Counted from the first letter of the stretch, positions 1-8,998 are shown. The stretch is DNA of 64,000 bases from Sphingobium trunci (GCF_022664535.1 NZ_JAKUJY010000001.1:62001-126000); one strand, 5' to 3'. Notes: generated from the letters alone by a model not told the origin. Made by a program: numbers and translations.

Positions 1-2118
1 GGCTGGCCGATGCTCTGGGGCATGGTCGATCGCCTGCGCCAGCGCGGCATAGCGATCGGCGCTTTTCCATTGCGGCCCCGCCATGGCCTTCAGCCGCAAC
101 CAGAAGCGGGAGGCAACCGCGGGACCGCCCGATCCTCGCCGTGCGCGCGTGATCAGAACCTGCGGCGCACCCAGCGCGCTCGCGAAATCATGCGCGGCAA
201 GGCCGATGCGGCTTTCCAGTCCGGGCAGGCCGAGTTCGCGCCTGATGCGCGGCGCGAGCCAGGGATCGGGTGCGGGCAAGCCCGGCCATGTCCCTTCATT
301 GAGACCGCCCAGGATCATGAGGTCGGTCTGCACCAGCCGCGCTTCGATGAGGCCGAGGATGCTGACGCGGGGATGGCCGCCCTGCGGCGGGCGGACCGAC
401 AGGCCACCCAGCATATGGTCGATCAGCGCGGGCAACGACCGGACATCGGCCTGGCGCGGGCCTTCGCTCGCCGCCTGCTCGATCTCGGCAAAGAGGTCGG
501 CGGCGGCATGGCCCTGATGCCCGGCCCAGACGGCATCCTGCGACAGCCGCCCGGCTTGCTCGCGCAGGGCGGCAAGCTGGGCTGCAAGGTCCGGCGCCGC
601 CTGAAAGGCCTGTTCCAGCGGCTCCAGCAAGGCGCGGGCCTGGGGCCACCAGTCACGGGTCCGCGCGCGCAGGACGCGCTGCCGGTCCTCGCCCTCCCGT
701 TCGCCAAGCAGCAGGTCGATGCCGCTGATCCCCGCCTGCGGCCTTGGCCCGCGCAGCAGCAGGTCCAGCCCGCGCACGCCCTCCAGCCAGGCGACGCGCC
801 CTTCCCCCCGCATCACCAACGGGTGTTTCAACAGCGTCAGCAAAGCGACGGGCGCAAAGCGCTCGGCCACCGCTTCGGCCATGGCGATCAGCAGCGTGCC
901 CGGCGGCAGTCGGGACAATGGCTGACCGGCCGAATCGTCAGCCTCGATCCCCCAGCGCCGCAGATGGGCGGACACGCGGATGGCAAGCTGCCGGTCGGGG
1001 GTCACGAGGGCGGCAGTGCGCGCCTCGGTCTCCACCGCTTCCCGCAGCGCGATGGCGATGGCTTGCGCTTCCTCGCCCGCCGTCGCAACCTCCAGCGCCT
1101 CGACCCCGGCCAGCGAGCGGTCGGCGGCCTTGAGGTCGCGCCAGCGGCTGGTGAGCCGCGGCGGCAGCATCGCGTTGGAAATGTTCCGTCCCCGCACCGC
1201 CCGCGCATCATGCTCGCTGCCCCAGCGCCAGAGCGCCACATCGTCCCGCGTCGCGCTCATCCTGTCGAGCAGGCGCTTCAGCGCATATTGGGGATGGGTC
1301 TCATGTCCCGCGGGCGCGCGGCCAGTGATCGGATCGGGATCGAACGGCCCGATCGCATCCCAGCTTTCCGCGTCCATCTCCTGGTCCAGACCGGCAAAGA
1401 CCACGGAACCGCTCCGCATCGTCGCGATCCGGCGGAGCAGCGCTGCGATGGCCGGTGCCGTCGTGGAGATGCCCGCCGCGATCACGAAGCCGGCGGGCGG
1501 CTCCTTCGCCCAACGGGCCGCGACCCGGTCGAGCAGCCGGTTGCGGCGGTCGGTGAGATCGATGCAGCCCAGCCGCGCCAGTTCCTCCGGCCAGCGGGCC
1601 AGCAGGATCGAGAAGAGGTTGAGCGACGTCTGCCAATGCTGCGACAATTCGTCCGACAGGCGGATGTCCGCCAGCGCAGTGACGGGCACCCTCTCCACCT
1701 GCATCTGGTCGAGCACCGCGCCCAGCGCCTGCCCCAGCTTGAGCGCCTGCCCCGCATCAACCGGATGGGCCGAGGCCTGCTGCACCATGCGCGCCAGAAT
1801 CATCTGGCGACGCATCGGCGGGATGGCGGGCGGAATCGCCTCCCCCTCCTCCAGCGGATCAAGCGCGCCGCCGACCTGCTCCCCCAGATCGGGATCGCCC
1901 AGCGTCACCAGCCGGGGCAGCAGCAGCCCGCCGCCGGATTTGCGGACGAAGGCGTCGCCGACCGCGCGCACGGCCCGGTTGCTGGGCAGCAATATCATGC
2001 CCTGCGCCAGCCGCATCGGATTGCCGCCATGCCGGGCGAGAATGCCGGCTACCAACGCATCGGAAAAGGCGCGGTGCGCGGGAATGTTGAACAGGGCCGG
2101 ACGGGTGCGATCACCCAT
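1..2118 (-). CDS. addB: Double-strand break repair protein AddB, alphaproteobacterial type (3' part beyond the window)
   Basis: AddB is the helicase-like/nuclease partner of AddA in the AddAB recombination complex that resects double-strand ends. The minus-strand frame is open from an ATG at 2118 to the window edge, 706 codons of a protein usually near 1000 residues. It reads MGDRTRPALFNIPAHRAFSD at the start and later contains family-typical stretches such as LLPSNRAV, GGLNEGTWP and PDPWLAPRIR. I see no Walker A motif near the N-terminus, as I recall for the alphaproteobacterial AddB type and unlike Bacillus AddB. The C-terminal nuclease and iron-sulfur region is outside the window. The start lies 5 bp inside the end of murU, suggesting coupled translation; addA would be expected next. 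Confidence 0.93.
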   Translation of the reverse strand, partial: MGDRTRPALFNIPAHRAFSDALVAGILARHGGNPMRLAQGMILLPSNRAVRAVGDAFVRKSGGGLLLPRLVTLGDPDLGEQVGGALDPLEEGEAIPPAIPPMRRQMILARMVQQASAHPVDAGQALKLGQALGAVLDQMQVERVPVTALADIRLSDELSQHWQTSLNLFSILLARWPEELARLGCIDLTDRRNRLLDRVAARWAKEPPAGFVIAAGISTTAPAIAALLRRIATMRSGSVVFAGLDQEMDAESWDAIGPFDPDPITGRAPAGHETHPQYALKRLLDRMSATRDDVALWRWGSEHDARAVRGRNISNAMLPPRLTSRWRDLKAADRSLAGVEALEVATAGEEAQAIAIALREAVETEARTAALVTPDRQLAIRVSAHLRRWGIEADDSAGQPLSRLPPGTLLIAMAEAVAERFAPVALLTLLKHPLVMRGEGRVAWLEGVRGLDLLLRGPRPQAGISGIDLLLGEREGEDRQRVLRARTRDWWPQARALLEPLEQAFQAAPDLAAQLAALREQAGRLSQDAVWAGHQGHAAADLFAEIEQAASEGPRQADVRSLPALIDHMLGGLSVRPPQGGHPRVSILGLIEARLVQTDLMILGGLNEGTWPGLPAPDPWLAPRIRRELGLPGLESRIGLAAHDFASALGAPQVLITRARRGSGGPAVASRFWLRLKAMAGPQWKSADRYAALAQAIDHAPEHRPA

Positions 2119-2824
2119 GGGCGATCATCGACTCCACGACCGGAATGGCCTGCGGCGTGCCGACATCGAACCAGAGGCCCTGATGCGAGACCCCGTATAG
2201 CCGCCCCGCCTCTATGGCGCGATTCCAGAAGATATTGGTGGAAAACACCTCCGACGGCGGGTCCACCAGCAGGCCGGGCGACATGATCTGCACACCAGTG
2301 AAGACGAAGGGGGCGACATGGGCGGTCTTGCGCCGGGTCAGGCGGCCATCGGCGGCCATATGGAAATCGCCAAGCCCCGTGTGACAGGTCGCGCGGGCCA
2401 GCGGCACCAGCAACAGCAGCGCGTCCATCCGATCCGGGTCCCAGATCCGGCGCATCATGCCGAAAGTTTCCTGCGGCCCGTCCACCCACAGATTGTCGCT
2501 GTTCACGCAGAAGAATGGCGCGTCGCCCAGTTGCTCTTTCGCGTGGATCAGGCCGCCGCCAGTCTCCAGCAGCTTCTTGCGTTCGTCGGAGATCGCGACC
2601 TGCATGACGCCGTTGCAATGCGCCTGGAGATGCGCCTCCACGGTGTCGGCCAGATAATGGACGTTGACGACGACTTTCCTGATGCCGCCCGCCGCCAGCC
2701 GGTCCAGCGCATGGTCCATCAGCGGCTTGCCAGCGACCTTGACCAGCGGCTTGGGCCGAGTCGCGGTCAGCGGGCGCATCCGCTTGCCCAATCCGGCGGC
2801 CATCAGCATCGCGGTGTCGATCAT
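2111..2824 (-). CDS. murU: Nucleotidyltransferase, probable N-acetylmuramate 1-phosphate uridylyltransferase
   Basis: A 237-residue NTP-transferase. The N-terminal signature AMLMAAGLGKRMRPLT and the downstream KPLVKVAGKPL are the nucleotide-binding and sugar-nucleotide elements of this fold, and NSDNLW carries the metal-binding aspartate region. Annotation pipelines often call such proteins mannose-1-phosphate guanylyltransferase. The MurU assignment, which makes UDP-MurNAc from MurNAc-1-P in peptidoglycan recycling, rests on the partner: its ATG overlaps the stop of the preceding sugar-kinase-like gene as ATGA, the same amgK-murU pairing described in Pseudomonas putida. The start at 2824 places the glycine-rich loop right at the N-terminus, as expected. 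Substrate is inferred, not shown. Confidence 0.8.
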   Translation of the reverse strand: MIDTAMLMAAGLGKRMRPLTATRPKPLVKVAGKPLMDHALDRLAAGGIRKVVVNVHYLADTVEAHLQAHCNGVMQVAISDERKKLLETGGGLIHAKEQLGDAPFFCVNSDNLWVDGPQETFGMMRRIWDPDRMDALLLLVPLARATCHTGLGDFHMAADGRLTRRKTAHVAPFVFTGVQIMSPGLLVDPPSEVFSTNIFWNRAIEAGRLYGVSHQGLWFDVGTPQAIPVVESMIAHG

Positions 2825-3807
2825 GCGGGGACGAATCCCTGCAGGGCATGATGGCGCTGGTCCGTAGGGATGTTGGCCGCGAACCATTCCGCCACCGGGC
2901 CAAGCGCCGGATGGGCAAGGTCGCGCTCCAGCAGATCCCACATGCGGGGCAGCATGGAGAGGTAACGCGGCTTGCCGTCGCGCTTCCAAAGGCGCGTGAA
3001 GATGCCGATGATCTTCGCGTTGCGCTGGGCGCCCAGCACGGCATAGGCCGCGTCGAAATCGGCCGGCGGGTTCGCGATGGCGCGATAATGGGCGAGCATC
3101 GCTGCCTCCACCTGCGGCGGCACGTCACGGCGCGCATCCTGAAGCAGCGAGACGAGATCATAGGCGGGGTGGCCAGCCAGCGCGTCCTGGAAATCCAGCA
3201 GGCCCAGGCCATGCGACCCTTCCCGGTCGATCAGCATGATATTTTCCGCATGATAGTCGCGCAGCACGGTCACGACCGGGCTGGCCGACCGTTCGACGAC
3301 CGGCAGCACGGCATCCCAGGCGCGAACATAGGCATCTTCATCGACGGCAAGGCCGATGGCTGGGCAATACCATTCGGTCAGCAGCCCTGCCTCGCGCTGA
3401 TAGACGGTGCGATCATAGGACGGAACGTCGGCGGCGGGCAGGCGATGCAGCGCGGCCAGCAGGTCCACGGCGCGGCGGTACACACCCAGCTCCGCGGCAG
3501 GCTCCTCCTCGACATGTTCCTTGACGCGCAGGTCGCCGAAATCCTCGATCAGGACCAGCCCTTCCTCCAGATCGCGGGCCAATATCTGCGGCGCGGCAAA
3601 GCCGTTCCCGGTCAGATGCTCGGCAATGGCGATGAAGGGGCGCGGGTCTTCATGGGGTGGCGGCGCGTCCATCAGAACCGCGCGGCGGGGACCATCGATC
3701 ACGCGGAAATAGCGGCGGAAGGAGGCGTCTCCCGCCAGCGGCACGATCGCCGCATGGCCCCATCCCGCCTGCGCGAGGAAAGCGGGGGCAGCGGCGGGCG
3801 GGATCAT
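2821..3807 (-). CDS. amgK: APH-family kinase, probable anomeric MurNAc/GlcNAc kinase
   Basis: A phosphotransferase of the aminoglycoside-kinase/choline-kinase fold, 328 residues. Visible motifs are GDASFRRYFR near the N-terminus (family nucleotide loop), the catalytic-loop motif VLRDYHAENIML and the metal-binding LLDFQDAL, all typical of AmgK/COG3178. AmgK phosphorylates recycled MurNAc at the anomeric position, and MurU then makes UDP-MurNAc, bypassing the fosfomycin-sensitive MurA step. It overlaps tsaE upstream (ATGA at 3804-3807) and murU downstream (ATGA at 2821-2824), so the set looks translationally coupled. An in-frame ATG at 3819 is a possible alternative start; the only GGAG lies 2 nt before that ATG and 14 nt before 3807, so the ribosome site does not decide. 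Confidence 0.82.
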   Translation of the reverse strand: MIPPAAAPAFLAQAGWGHAAIVPLAGDASFRRYFRVIDGPRRAVLMDAPPPHEDPRPFIAIAEHLTGNGFAAPQILARDLEEGLVLIEDFGDLRVKEHVEEEPAAELGVYRRAVDLLAALHRLPAADVPSYDRTVYQREAGLLTEWYCPAIGLAVDEDAYVRAWDAVLPVVERSASPVVTVLRDYHAENIMLIDREGSHGLGLLDFQDALAGHPAYDLVSLLQDARRDVPPQVEAAMLAHYRAIANPPADFDAAYAVLGAQRNAKIIGIFTRLWKRDGKPRYLSMLPRMWDLLERDLAHPALGPVAEWFAANIPTDQRHHALQGFVPA

Positions 3808-4262
3808 ATCTGTGACCATCGCTCCGTCCAAGCGCCGGGCACGCGCGCTGTCAAGCGCCGAGCGCCGTCGGGTGCGATGTCGATGTGGAAACGCAGGGCA
3901 TCGGGCCAGGCGCCCTCGCCCAGGCGGTCGGGCCATTCGACGATCAGCAGGCTGTCCATCGCATATTCATCCAGCCCCAGTTCCTCCGCCTCCTCCGGCC
4001 CATCCAGCCGGTAGAGATCGACATGGGCGACGGGCAGGCGGACCTCCGGAACAGCATAGGGCTGGACGATGGCGAAGCTGGGGCTTGGCGCCTCTTCCTC
4101 CAGCCCCAACCCTTCCAATATACCCCGCGCCAGCGTCGTCTTGCCCGCGCCAAGACCGCCTTCCAGTGCGATGACGTCGCCGATCCGGACCAGCGCCGCC
4201 AGCTTCTGCCCGAAAGCGAGCATGGCCGCCTCTCCGGCGAGGATGATTTCCGTCTCAGCCAC
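3804..4262 (-). CDS. tsaE: tRNA threonylcarbamoyladenosine biosynthesis ATPase TsaE
   Basis: A 152-residue P-loop ATPase with Walker A GGLGAGKTT at residues 35-43 followed by the family region SPSFAIVQPY, the conserved HVDLYRL segment and LLIVEWPDRL. TsaE drives the TsaB-TsaD complex that installs N6-threonylcarbamoyl on A37 of ANN-decoding tRNAs. Its length matches the family (about 150 residues). It overlaps the end of the divL-type kinase gene by 8 bp upstream and amgK by 4 bp downstream, so it sits in the middle of a tightly packed minus-strand operon. Confidence 0.94.
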   Translation of the reverse strand: MAETEIILAGEAAMLAFGQKLAALVRIGDVIALEGGLGAGKTTLARGILEGLGLEEEAPSPSFAIVQPYAVPEVRLPVAHVDLYRLDGPEEAEELGLDEYAMDSLLIVEWPDRLGEGAWPDALRFHIDIAPDGARRLTARVPGAWTERWSQI

Positions 4263-6603
4263 GGGGCAGCTCGATCACGACCATGGTACCCTGCCCCGGT
4301 TCCGACACCAGTTGCAGCGTGCCGCCATGCGCCTCCGCCAACTGCTTGGCGAGCGGCAGGCCGATGCCTGCCTTGCCGCCGTTGCGGGCCTGCTCGGTGC
4401 GGGCCGTCGCGTCGAAGATCGTCGCCTGCCGGTCCGCGCCGATGCCGGGGCCGTTATCCGACACGACCAGCCGGGCCTTGTCCCCCTCGCCGTCGCCGTG
4501 CAGCAGCACCCGCCCCCCGCGGCTGCAATAGCGCACGGCATTGTCCAGCAGATGATCGAGCATCTGCGCGATCCGGCGCTTGTCGCCCTGCACCGTGCCC
4601 AGCGAACCCTGGATCGTGACGGCCAGATCGATCCCCTTGGCGGAGGCATCGCCGCTGATCCGGGCCACGGCATCGCGGGCTTCGGCGGCCAGGTCCACCG
4701 GCGCCTTTTCGACCGGCAACATGCCCGCCTCCCCCTGCGTCAGATCCAGCACATTGTCGATCAGCATCGACAGGCGACTGGTGCTCTGAAGGATGCCGTC
4801 GACATATTCCCTGGCGGAATCGCTCATTTCCCCGGCATAGCCAGCGCTCATCATCTCAGCGAAACCGGCGATGGTGGTTAGCGGCGTGCGCAACTCGTAG
4901 CTCATGTTGGTGACGAACGCGGTCTTCACCTTGTCGGCCTGTTCCAGCGCGTCGTTGCGGTCGCGCAATACCTGCTCGACCCGGCGGCTGTCGGTCACGT
5001 CGAGCATGGTGAACAGCGCATTGCCGTCGGGCAGCGGAATGGCGGCGAACTCGAAAATCCGTCCGTCCGCGAAGCCGACATGGCCGACCCGCTGCTTGCG
5101 CTCGACCGTGGCGGCGCGGACCAGCTCGCGGACAAGGTTCGACTGCTGCGGCTTGGCAAGGCGGGACTGGACGGCGCGCATCAGTTCGTCGATGCGTGGA
5201 TGCCTGGCGAGCAGATCCTCCGAAACGTCCCAGATAGAACGGAACCGGCTGTTCCACAGCGACAGGCGGCCGTCGGAAGAAAAGACACCGATCGATTCGA
5301 ACAGATTGTCGAAGGTCGCCGTGCGGACGCGCAGCAGCGTGTCGCGCGCACTGGAAAGCTGAACCTGCTCCGTGCGGTCCTCGAAGATCAGCAGCAGCCC
5401 GCCATCGGGCAGCGGTTGGGCATAGACGCGCAAATGAGTGCCGTCGGCCAGCAGCCAGTTTTCCTCCCTGGGATCGGGCGAGAGGAACCAGTCCCGCCGC
5501 TCTGCGCGCCAGGCAGGGAAGTCTCGGTTTTCGGGAAGGCGCCGCGCCTCCCGCATCTGGTCCAGCACCCGTTCGAACAGCGGATTGTCGGCCAGACGTT
5601 CCTGATCCAGCCCGAACAGGCTCATGAAGGGCTGGTTCCAGAAGCGCAGCGCGCGGTCGGAACCGAAGCGCGCCACGCCTGCCGACAGGCGGTCCAGCAG
5701 GTCGCGTTGCGCCGCCTCCAGCCGCCGATGCTCGACCCGCGCCTGTTCCAGCTCATTCTGGTCCATCGCGAAACCGGCCACGCCCGCTGCGCCCAGCGGA
5801 ACATCGACCACGCGCATGGTGCGGCGCTCCCCGTCGATCGTGGCCGGCACCATGCGGTCGATCGGGCTTCCGTCGGTGAGGGTCTGGGCGGCGGCCGCCT
5901 GCGGGGTCAGGCCGCCGATGGTTTCGACCAGTTCCGTTCCGTTGGCGATGACATCGCGGGCACTATCGCCATCGACGGCCCGCACATAGGCGGTATTGAC
6001 CAGGCTGAGGCGCATGTCCGCCGTGCGATGCCACATCGGGAAGGGCGCGGCCTCGACCAGCCCGGCCAACGCCTCGAGCGCCTCACGAAGCTGCTCCACC
6101 TTGCCCTTGAGCGCCTGGATTTCCGACTGGCTGTCGGTCGCGTCGAAGATCCAGAGGACGACGCCACCGCTTTCCGCCAGGATCGGCCCGGCGGGTGCGC
6201 CGCGCACCAGCAGCAGGCGGGATGAGCCGGCGCCGCGCACGGCCAATGCGAAACTGCGGCCTGCCTGCTGGGCGGCGGCGATCTCCCGCGCGAGGGCGGC
6301 GGCATCGTCCGCTTCCAGCCCACCGTCGGGCGCGGTCAGTTCGGACACGAAGGTCGGCGCACGGTCCTTGCCCAGCCATTTGGCCAGCCGGTCCGCCGCC
6401 TCCATCCGTCCGTCGGGATGGATGACGATCGGCGCTGCGGGCGCCGAGGCAAGCAGGACCGAGAGCCGGTCGAGCTTGCCCTGCGCCTGCATGCCTTCGC
6501 GGCGCCTGCGCTGGCCGCTGGACAGCGCCCAGAGGGCGGCACCCAGCCATCCGGCCAGCACGACGCCCAGGATCACGGCAGCCAATGGGGTCAACGACGT
6601 CAT
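4255..6603 (-). CDS. divL: DivL-type PAS-domain sensor pseudo-histidine kinase with Tyr at the phosphoacceptor site
   Basis: A 782-residue sensor kinase with one N-terminal membrane segment (about residues 5-27), a string of PAS-like domains filling residues 45-540, a dimerisation helix and a C-terminal HATPase domain with LLDNAVRY, DNGPGIG and GKAGIGLPL motifs. The H-box reads NMSYELRTPL: the phosphoaccepting histidine is tyrosine at residue 569 (TAC, 4897-4899). Caulobacter DivL (769 residues, Tyr550) has the same architecture and substitution and controls CckA-CtrA signalling by binding DivK. Size, PAS content and the Tyr make DivL the best call. It leads the operon ahead of tsaE, overlapping it by 8 bp. 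Confidence 0.85.
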   Translation of the reverse strand: MTSLTPLAAVILGVVLAGWLGAALWALSSGQRRRREGMQAQGKLDRLSVLLASAPAAPIVIHPDGRMEAADRLAKWLGKDRAPTFVSELTAPDGGLEADDAAALAREIAAAQQAGRSFALAVRGAGSSRLLLVRGAPAGPILAESGGVVLWIFDATDSQSEIQALKGKVEQLREALEALAGLVEAAPFPMWHRTADMRLSLVNTAYVRAVDGDSARDVIANGTELVETIGGLTPQAAAAQTLTDGSPIDRMVPATIDGERRTMRVVDVPLGAAGVAGFAMDQNELEQARVEHRRLEAAQRDLLDRLSAGVARFGSDRALRFWNQPFMSLFGLDQERLADNPLFERVLDQMREARRLPENRDFPAWRAERRDWFLSPDPREENWLLADGTHLRVYAQPLPDGGLLLIFEDRTEQVQLSSARDTLLRVRTATFDNLFESIGVFSSDGRLSLWNSRFRSIWDVSEDLLARHPRIDELMRAVQSRLAKPQQSNLVRELVRAATVERKQRVGHVGFADGRIFEFAAIPLPDGNALFTMLDVTDSRRVEQVLRDRNDALEQADKVKTAFVTNMSYELRTPLTTIAGFAEMMSAGYAGEMSDSAREYVDGILQSTSRLSMLIDNVLDLTQGEAGMLPVEKAPVDLAAEARDAVARISGDASAKGIDLAVTIQGSLGTVQGDKRRIAQMLDHLLDNAVRYCSRGGRVLLHGDGEGDKARLVVSDNGPGIGADRQATIFDATARTEQARNGGKAGIGLPLAKQLAEAHGGTLQLVSEPGQGTMVVIELPRG

Positions 6604-6740
6604 TGCGCCCTACTTCACCCTCATCGCGAAATGCTTGCCCCCGTTCATGGTCTTGCAGGGGACTAACCCAAGTCGGATGCAGCGTGAAGCGGTCCGATGG
6701 AAGATTTATTTCTCATGTCGCAGGATCATCGCCTGCGCGC

Positions 6741-6770
6741 CAAAAAAGGGGAGGCCCGAAGCCTCCCCTT
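6741..6770 (-). terminator. Intrinsic terminator downstream of ahcY
   Basis: On the minus strand a GC-rich 8-bp stem, GGGGAGGC/GCCTCCCC, closes a 5-nt TTCGG loop and is followed directly by TTTTTTG. It starts about 10 bp after the ahcY stop, the textbook position for a rho-independent terminator, and separates ahcY from the divL operon. Confidence 0.85.
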
Positions 6771-6779
6771 CCCATCCGC

Positions 6780-8189
6780 TCAGTAGCGGTAATGATCGGG
6801 CTTGAACGGCCCCTCCGCCGAAACGCCGATATAGGCGGCCTGCTTCGGCGTCAGCTTGGACAGTTTCACGCCCAGCTTCTCCAGGTGAAGCGCGGCCACC
6901 TTCTCGTCCAGATGCTTGGGCAGCACATAGACTTCATTCTTATACTGGTCCGACTTGGTCCACAGTTCGATCTGCGCCAGCACCTGGTTGGTGAAGGACG
7001 AAGACATGACAAAGCTCGGATGGCCGGTCGCGCAACCCAGATTCACCAGGCGGCCCTTGGCGAGGACGATGATCTTCTTGCCGTCGGGGAACTGAACCTC
7101 GTCCACCTGCGGCTTGATCTCGGTCCACTGCATGTTGCCCAGACCGGCAATCTCGATCTCGCTGTCGAAATGGCCGATATTGCAGACGATCGCCATATTC
7201 TTCATTGCGCGCATATGGTCGACGGTGATGACGGCTTCGTTGCCGGTCGCGGTGACGAAGATGTCGGCGCGGGTCGCCGCTTCTTCCATCGTCACGACTT
7301 CATAGCCCTCCATCGCGGCCTGCAGGGCGCAGATCGGATCGATTTCGGTCACCAGCACGCGGGCGCCGCCATTGCGCAGCGAAGCGGCCGAACCCTTGCC
7401 GACGTCACCGAAGCCCGCGACGCAGGCGACCTTGCCAGCCAGCATCACATCGGTGGCGCGACGGATCGCATCGACCAGCGATTCCTTGCAGCCGTAGAGA
7501 TTGTCGAACTTCGACTTGGTGACGCTGTCGTTGACGTTGATCGCCGGGAAGGGAAGCTTGCCCTTCTTCGCCAGTTCATAGAGGCGATGGACGCCGGTGG
7601 TCGTCTCTTCCGACACGCCCTTGATGGCGGCAACCGTCCTGGTGAGGTAGCCCGGACGCTCGGCCAGGAAGCGCTTCAGCGTGGCGACGAAGATTTCCTC
7701 TTCCTCGTTGCCGGGCGTGAACAGCTCTTCTCCGGCCTCCACGCGGGCGCCCCACAGCGCGAACATGGTGGCATCGCCGCCGTCGTCCAGGATCATGTTG
7801 CAGGTGGTATCACCCCAGTCGAAGATGCGGATGACATAGTCCCAATATTCCTCCAGCGTCTCGCCCTTGACGGCGAAGACGGGGATGCCCCGCGCGGCGA
7901 TGGCGGCGGCGGCATGGTCCTGCGTCGAGAAGATGTTGCACGATGCCCAGCGGATTTCCGCGCCGAGATCGGCCAGCGTTTCGATCAGAACGGCGGTCTG
8001 GATCGTCATGTGCAGCGAACCGGTGATGCGCGCGCCCTTCAGCGGCTGGGCAGCGCCGAATTCGGCGCGCAGGGCCATGAGGCCGGGCATTTCGGTTTCG
8101 GCGATCTCGATTTCCTTGCGGCCGAAAGCGGCAAGGGCGATGTCGCGGATCACATAATCCTGCGCCTGGGTGGCGGGTGCGGTGGCCAC
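6780..8189 (-). CDS. ahcY: Adenosylhomocysteinase
   Basis: NAD-dependent S-adenosylhomocysteine hydrolase, which removes the SAH by-product of methyltransferases to give homocysteine and adenosine. The protein is 469 residues, typical for the proteobacterial form with its internal insertion. Family motifs include [46 protein letters not shown] (NAD-binding), and the C-terminal PDHYRY signature. I place the start at a GTG (8187-8189): it is preceded by GGAGA with 7-nt spacing and gives the usual N-terminus [18 protein letters not shown], whereas the open frame upstream is non-conserved and runs through a structured leader. The upstream region carries an operator-like palindrome and a stem-loop described separately. 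Confidence 0.96.
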   Translation of the reverse strand: MATAPATQAQDYVIRDIALAAFGRKEIEIAETEMPGLMALRAEFGAAQPLKGARITGSLHMTIQTAVLIETLADLGAEIRWASCNIFSTQDHAAAAIAARGIPVFAVKGETLEEYWDYVIRIFDWGDTTCNMILDDGGDATMFALWGARVEAGEELFTPGNEEEEIFVATLKRFLAERPGYLTRTVAAIKGVSEETTTGVHRLYELAKKGKLPFPAINVNDSVTKSKFDNLYGCKESLVDAIRRATDVMLAGKVACVAGFGDVGKGSAASLRNGGARVLVTEIDPICALQAAMEGYEVVTMEEAATRADIFVTATGNEAVITVDHMRAMKNMAIVCNIGHFDSEIEIAGLGNMQWTEIKPQVDEVQFPDGKKIIVLAKGRLVNLGCATGHPSFVMSSSFTNQVLAQIELWTKSDQYKNEVYVLPKHLDEKVAALHLEKLGVKLSKLTPKQAAYIGVSAEGPFKPDHYRY

Positions 8190-8196
8190 GAGCGTG

Positions 8197-8279
8197 TCTC
8201 CATTGGTCAAGAATGTGCTGGGCCGATCGCAAATGAGCGAAACGGCGGCGATGGGCTGGGCTTTACCAATCGCCGCCGT
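8197..8279 (-). promoter_or_regulatory. Structured 5' leader of ahcY, candidate cis-regulatory RNA
   Basis: The ahcY leader contains a perfect 11-bp inverted repeat (8242-8252 with 8269-8279) closing a 16-nt loop. The loop edge, with two bases of the stem, reads ATTGGT in the RNA sense (8265-8270). Its exact complement ACCAAT (8202-8207) directly abuts the Shine-Dalgarno GGAGA (8197-8201) of the GTG start. An H-type pseudoknot that occludes or frames the ribosome site is therefore possible. It does not match a known SAM or SAH riboswitch sequence that I can recall; function is inference. Confidence 0.45.
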
Positions 8280-8294
8280 CGAAGGCAACTCAAT

Positions 8295-8310
8295 ATAAAG
8301 TTTTCTTTAT
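8295..8310 (-). promoter_or_regulatory. Operator-like palindrome upstream of ahcY
   Basis: A perfect inverted repeat ATAAAG-N4-CTTTAT lies about 105 bp before the ahcY start, within an AT-rich stretch of an otherwise GC-rich region. Its position suits a promoter operator. ArsR-family SAH-responsive regulators (SahR) control ahcY and methionine-cycle genes in many proteobacteria through palindromes of about this size, so SahR is a reasonable candidate; I cannot confirm the consensus from memory. Confidence 0.5.
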
Positions 8311-8313
8311 GTG

Positions 8314-8856
8314 TTAATCCGCCGGCCCCCGCGATGCCACCCATACAGGCTCCTGATCCCCGGATTTCCGTACTTTTCCAGCGACCGCCACCATCATGTC
8401 GCAACGCGCGCCCGACAGATGCGGGCTGACCCCGGCGGCATCGGACAGTTCCAGCAGGGCAGAACGGGTAGGCGGCAAGGCGTTGGCCGCGTCAGTGATC
8501 GACTGGAGATCGCGGCAGGCCAGGCCGTCGGCGCCCGCTCCATAGACGTTCGCAAGCCCGGTGACATAATTGTCATAGGCGCTCAGGGCGCCGACCGGCC
8601 CGGCCGCGTCCCGGAAATGCTCGCGCAGTTCATCATTCACCTGCGTCAACGCATCCCGCTTTTCCCGGATAAGGCGATTATAGCTGGCCAGGAAATCGTT
8701 GCCGGTCGCCCTGCATCGCAAGGCCGACACCATCAGCATCATCTCGAAGTCGCGAATCTGCGCCGCTTCCACCGCCGTCTGCTTCCAGCAGGTCGCCGCC
8801 GTGGCCGGCGCAAGCGGCATCGTCGCGGCAAGCGCCGCTGCGATCAGTTTCCTCAT
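8314..8856 (-). CDS. Secreted protein of unknown function
   Basis: I do not recognise a family. The 180-residue product starts MRKLIAAALAATMPLAPATA, a clear Sec signal peptide with probable cleavage near residue 23, so the mature protein is periplasmic. The mature part is largely helical in character, with four scattered cysteines (TCWKQ, LRCRA, LACRD, ARCDM), possibly two disulfides. The ATG at 8856 is preferred over one 9 codons upstream because it begins the signal peptide and follows a G-rich site. It lies upstream of ahcY on the same strand, and the ahcY palindrome falls just past its stop. Gene-like codon use supports it as real. Confidence 0.65.
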   Translation of the reverse strand: MRKLIAAALAATMPLAPATAATCWKQTAVEAAQIRDFEMMLMVSALRCRATGNDFLASYNRLIREKRDALTQVNDELREHFRDAAGPVGALSAYDNYVTGLANVYGAGADGLACRDLQSITDAANALPPTRSALLELSDAAGVSPHLSGARCDMMVAVAGKVRKSGDQEPVWVASRGPAD

Positions 8857-8998
8857 GGTTTGAACCCCCGTCCAATTGCCCAACGACCAGGGTGCGCCTG
8901 CCGGGTTGCCGGAACCTCTATGACAAGGGTTAGCGGGATTTTACCGTGAAATATTCAGTTACGCTACGGAAACAAACGGCCGGACGGGCCGGATTGCG

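Noticed and set aside
10-2286. Long plus-strand frame of 758 codons at the left edge
   Set aside because: It mirrors the addB coding strand; its product is rich in Arg, Gln, Pro and His with no family motif, while the minus strand reads as AddB.
8197-8279. Known SAM-II or SAH riboswitch upstream of ahcY
   Set aside because: I could not recognise the conserved core of either class; kept only as an unclassified structured leader.
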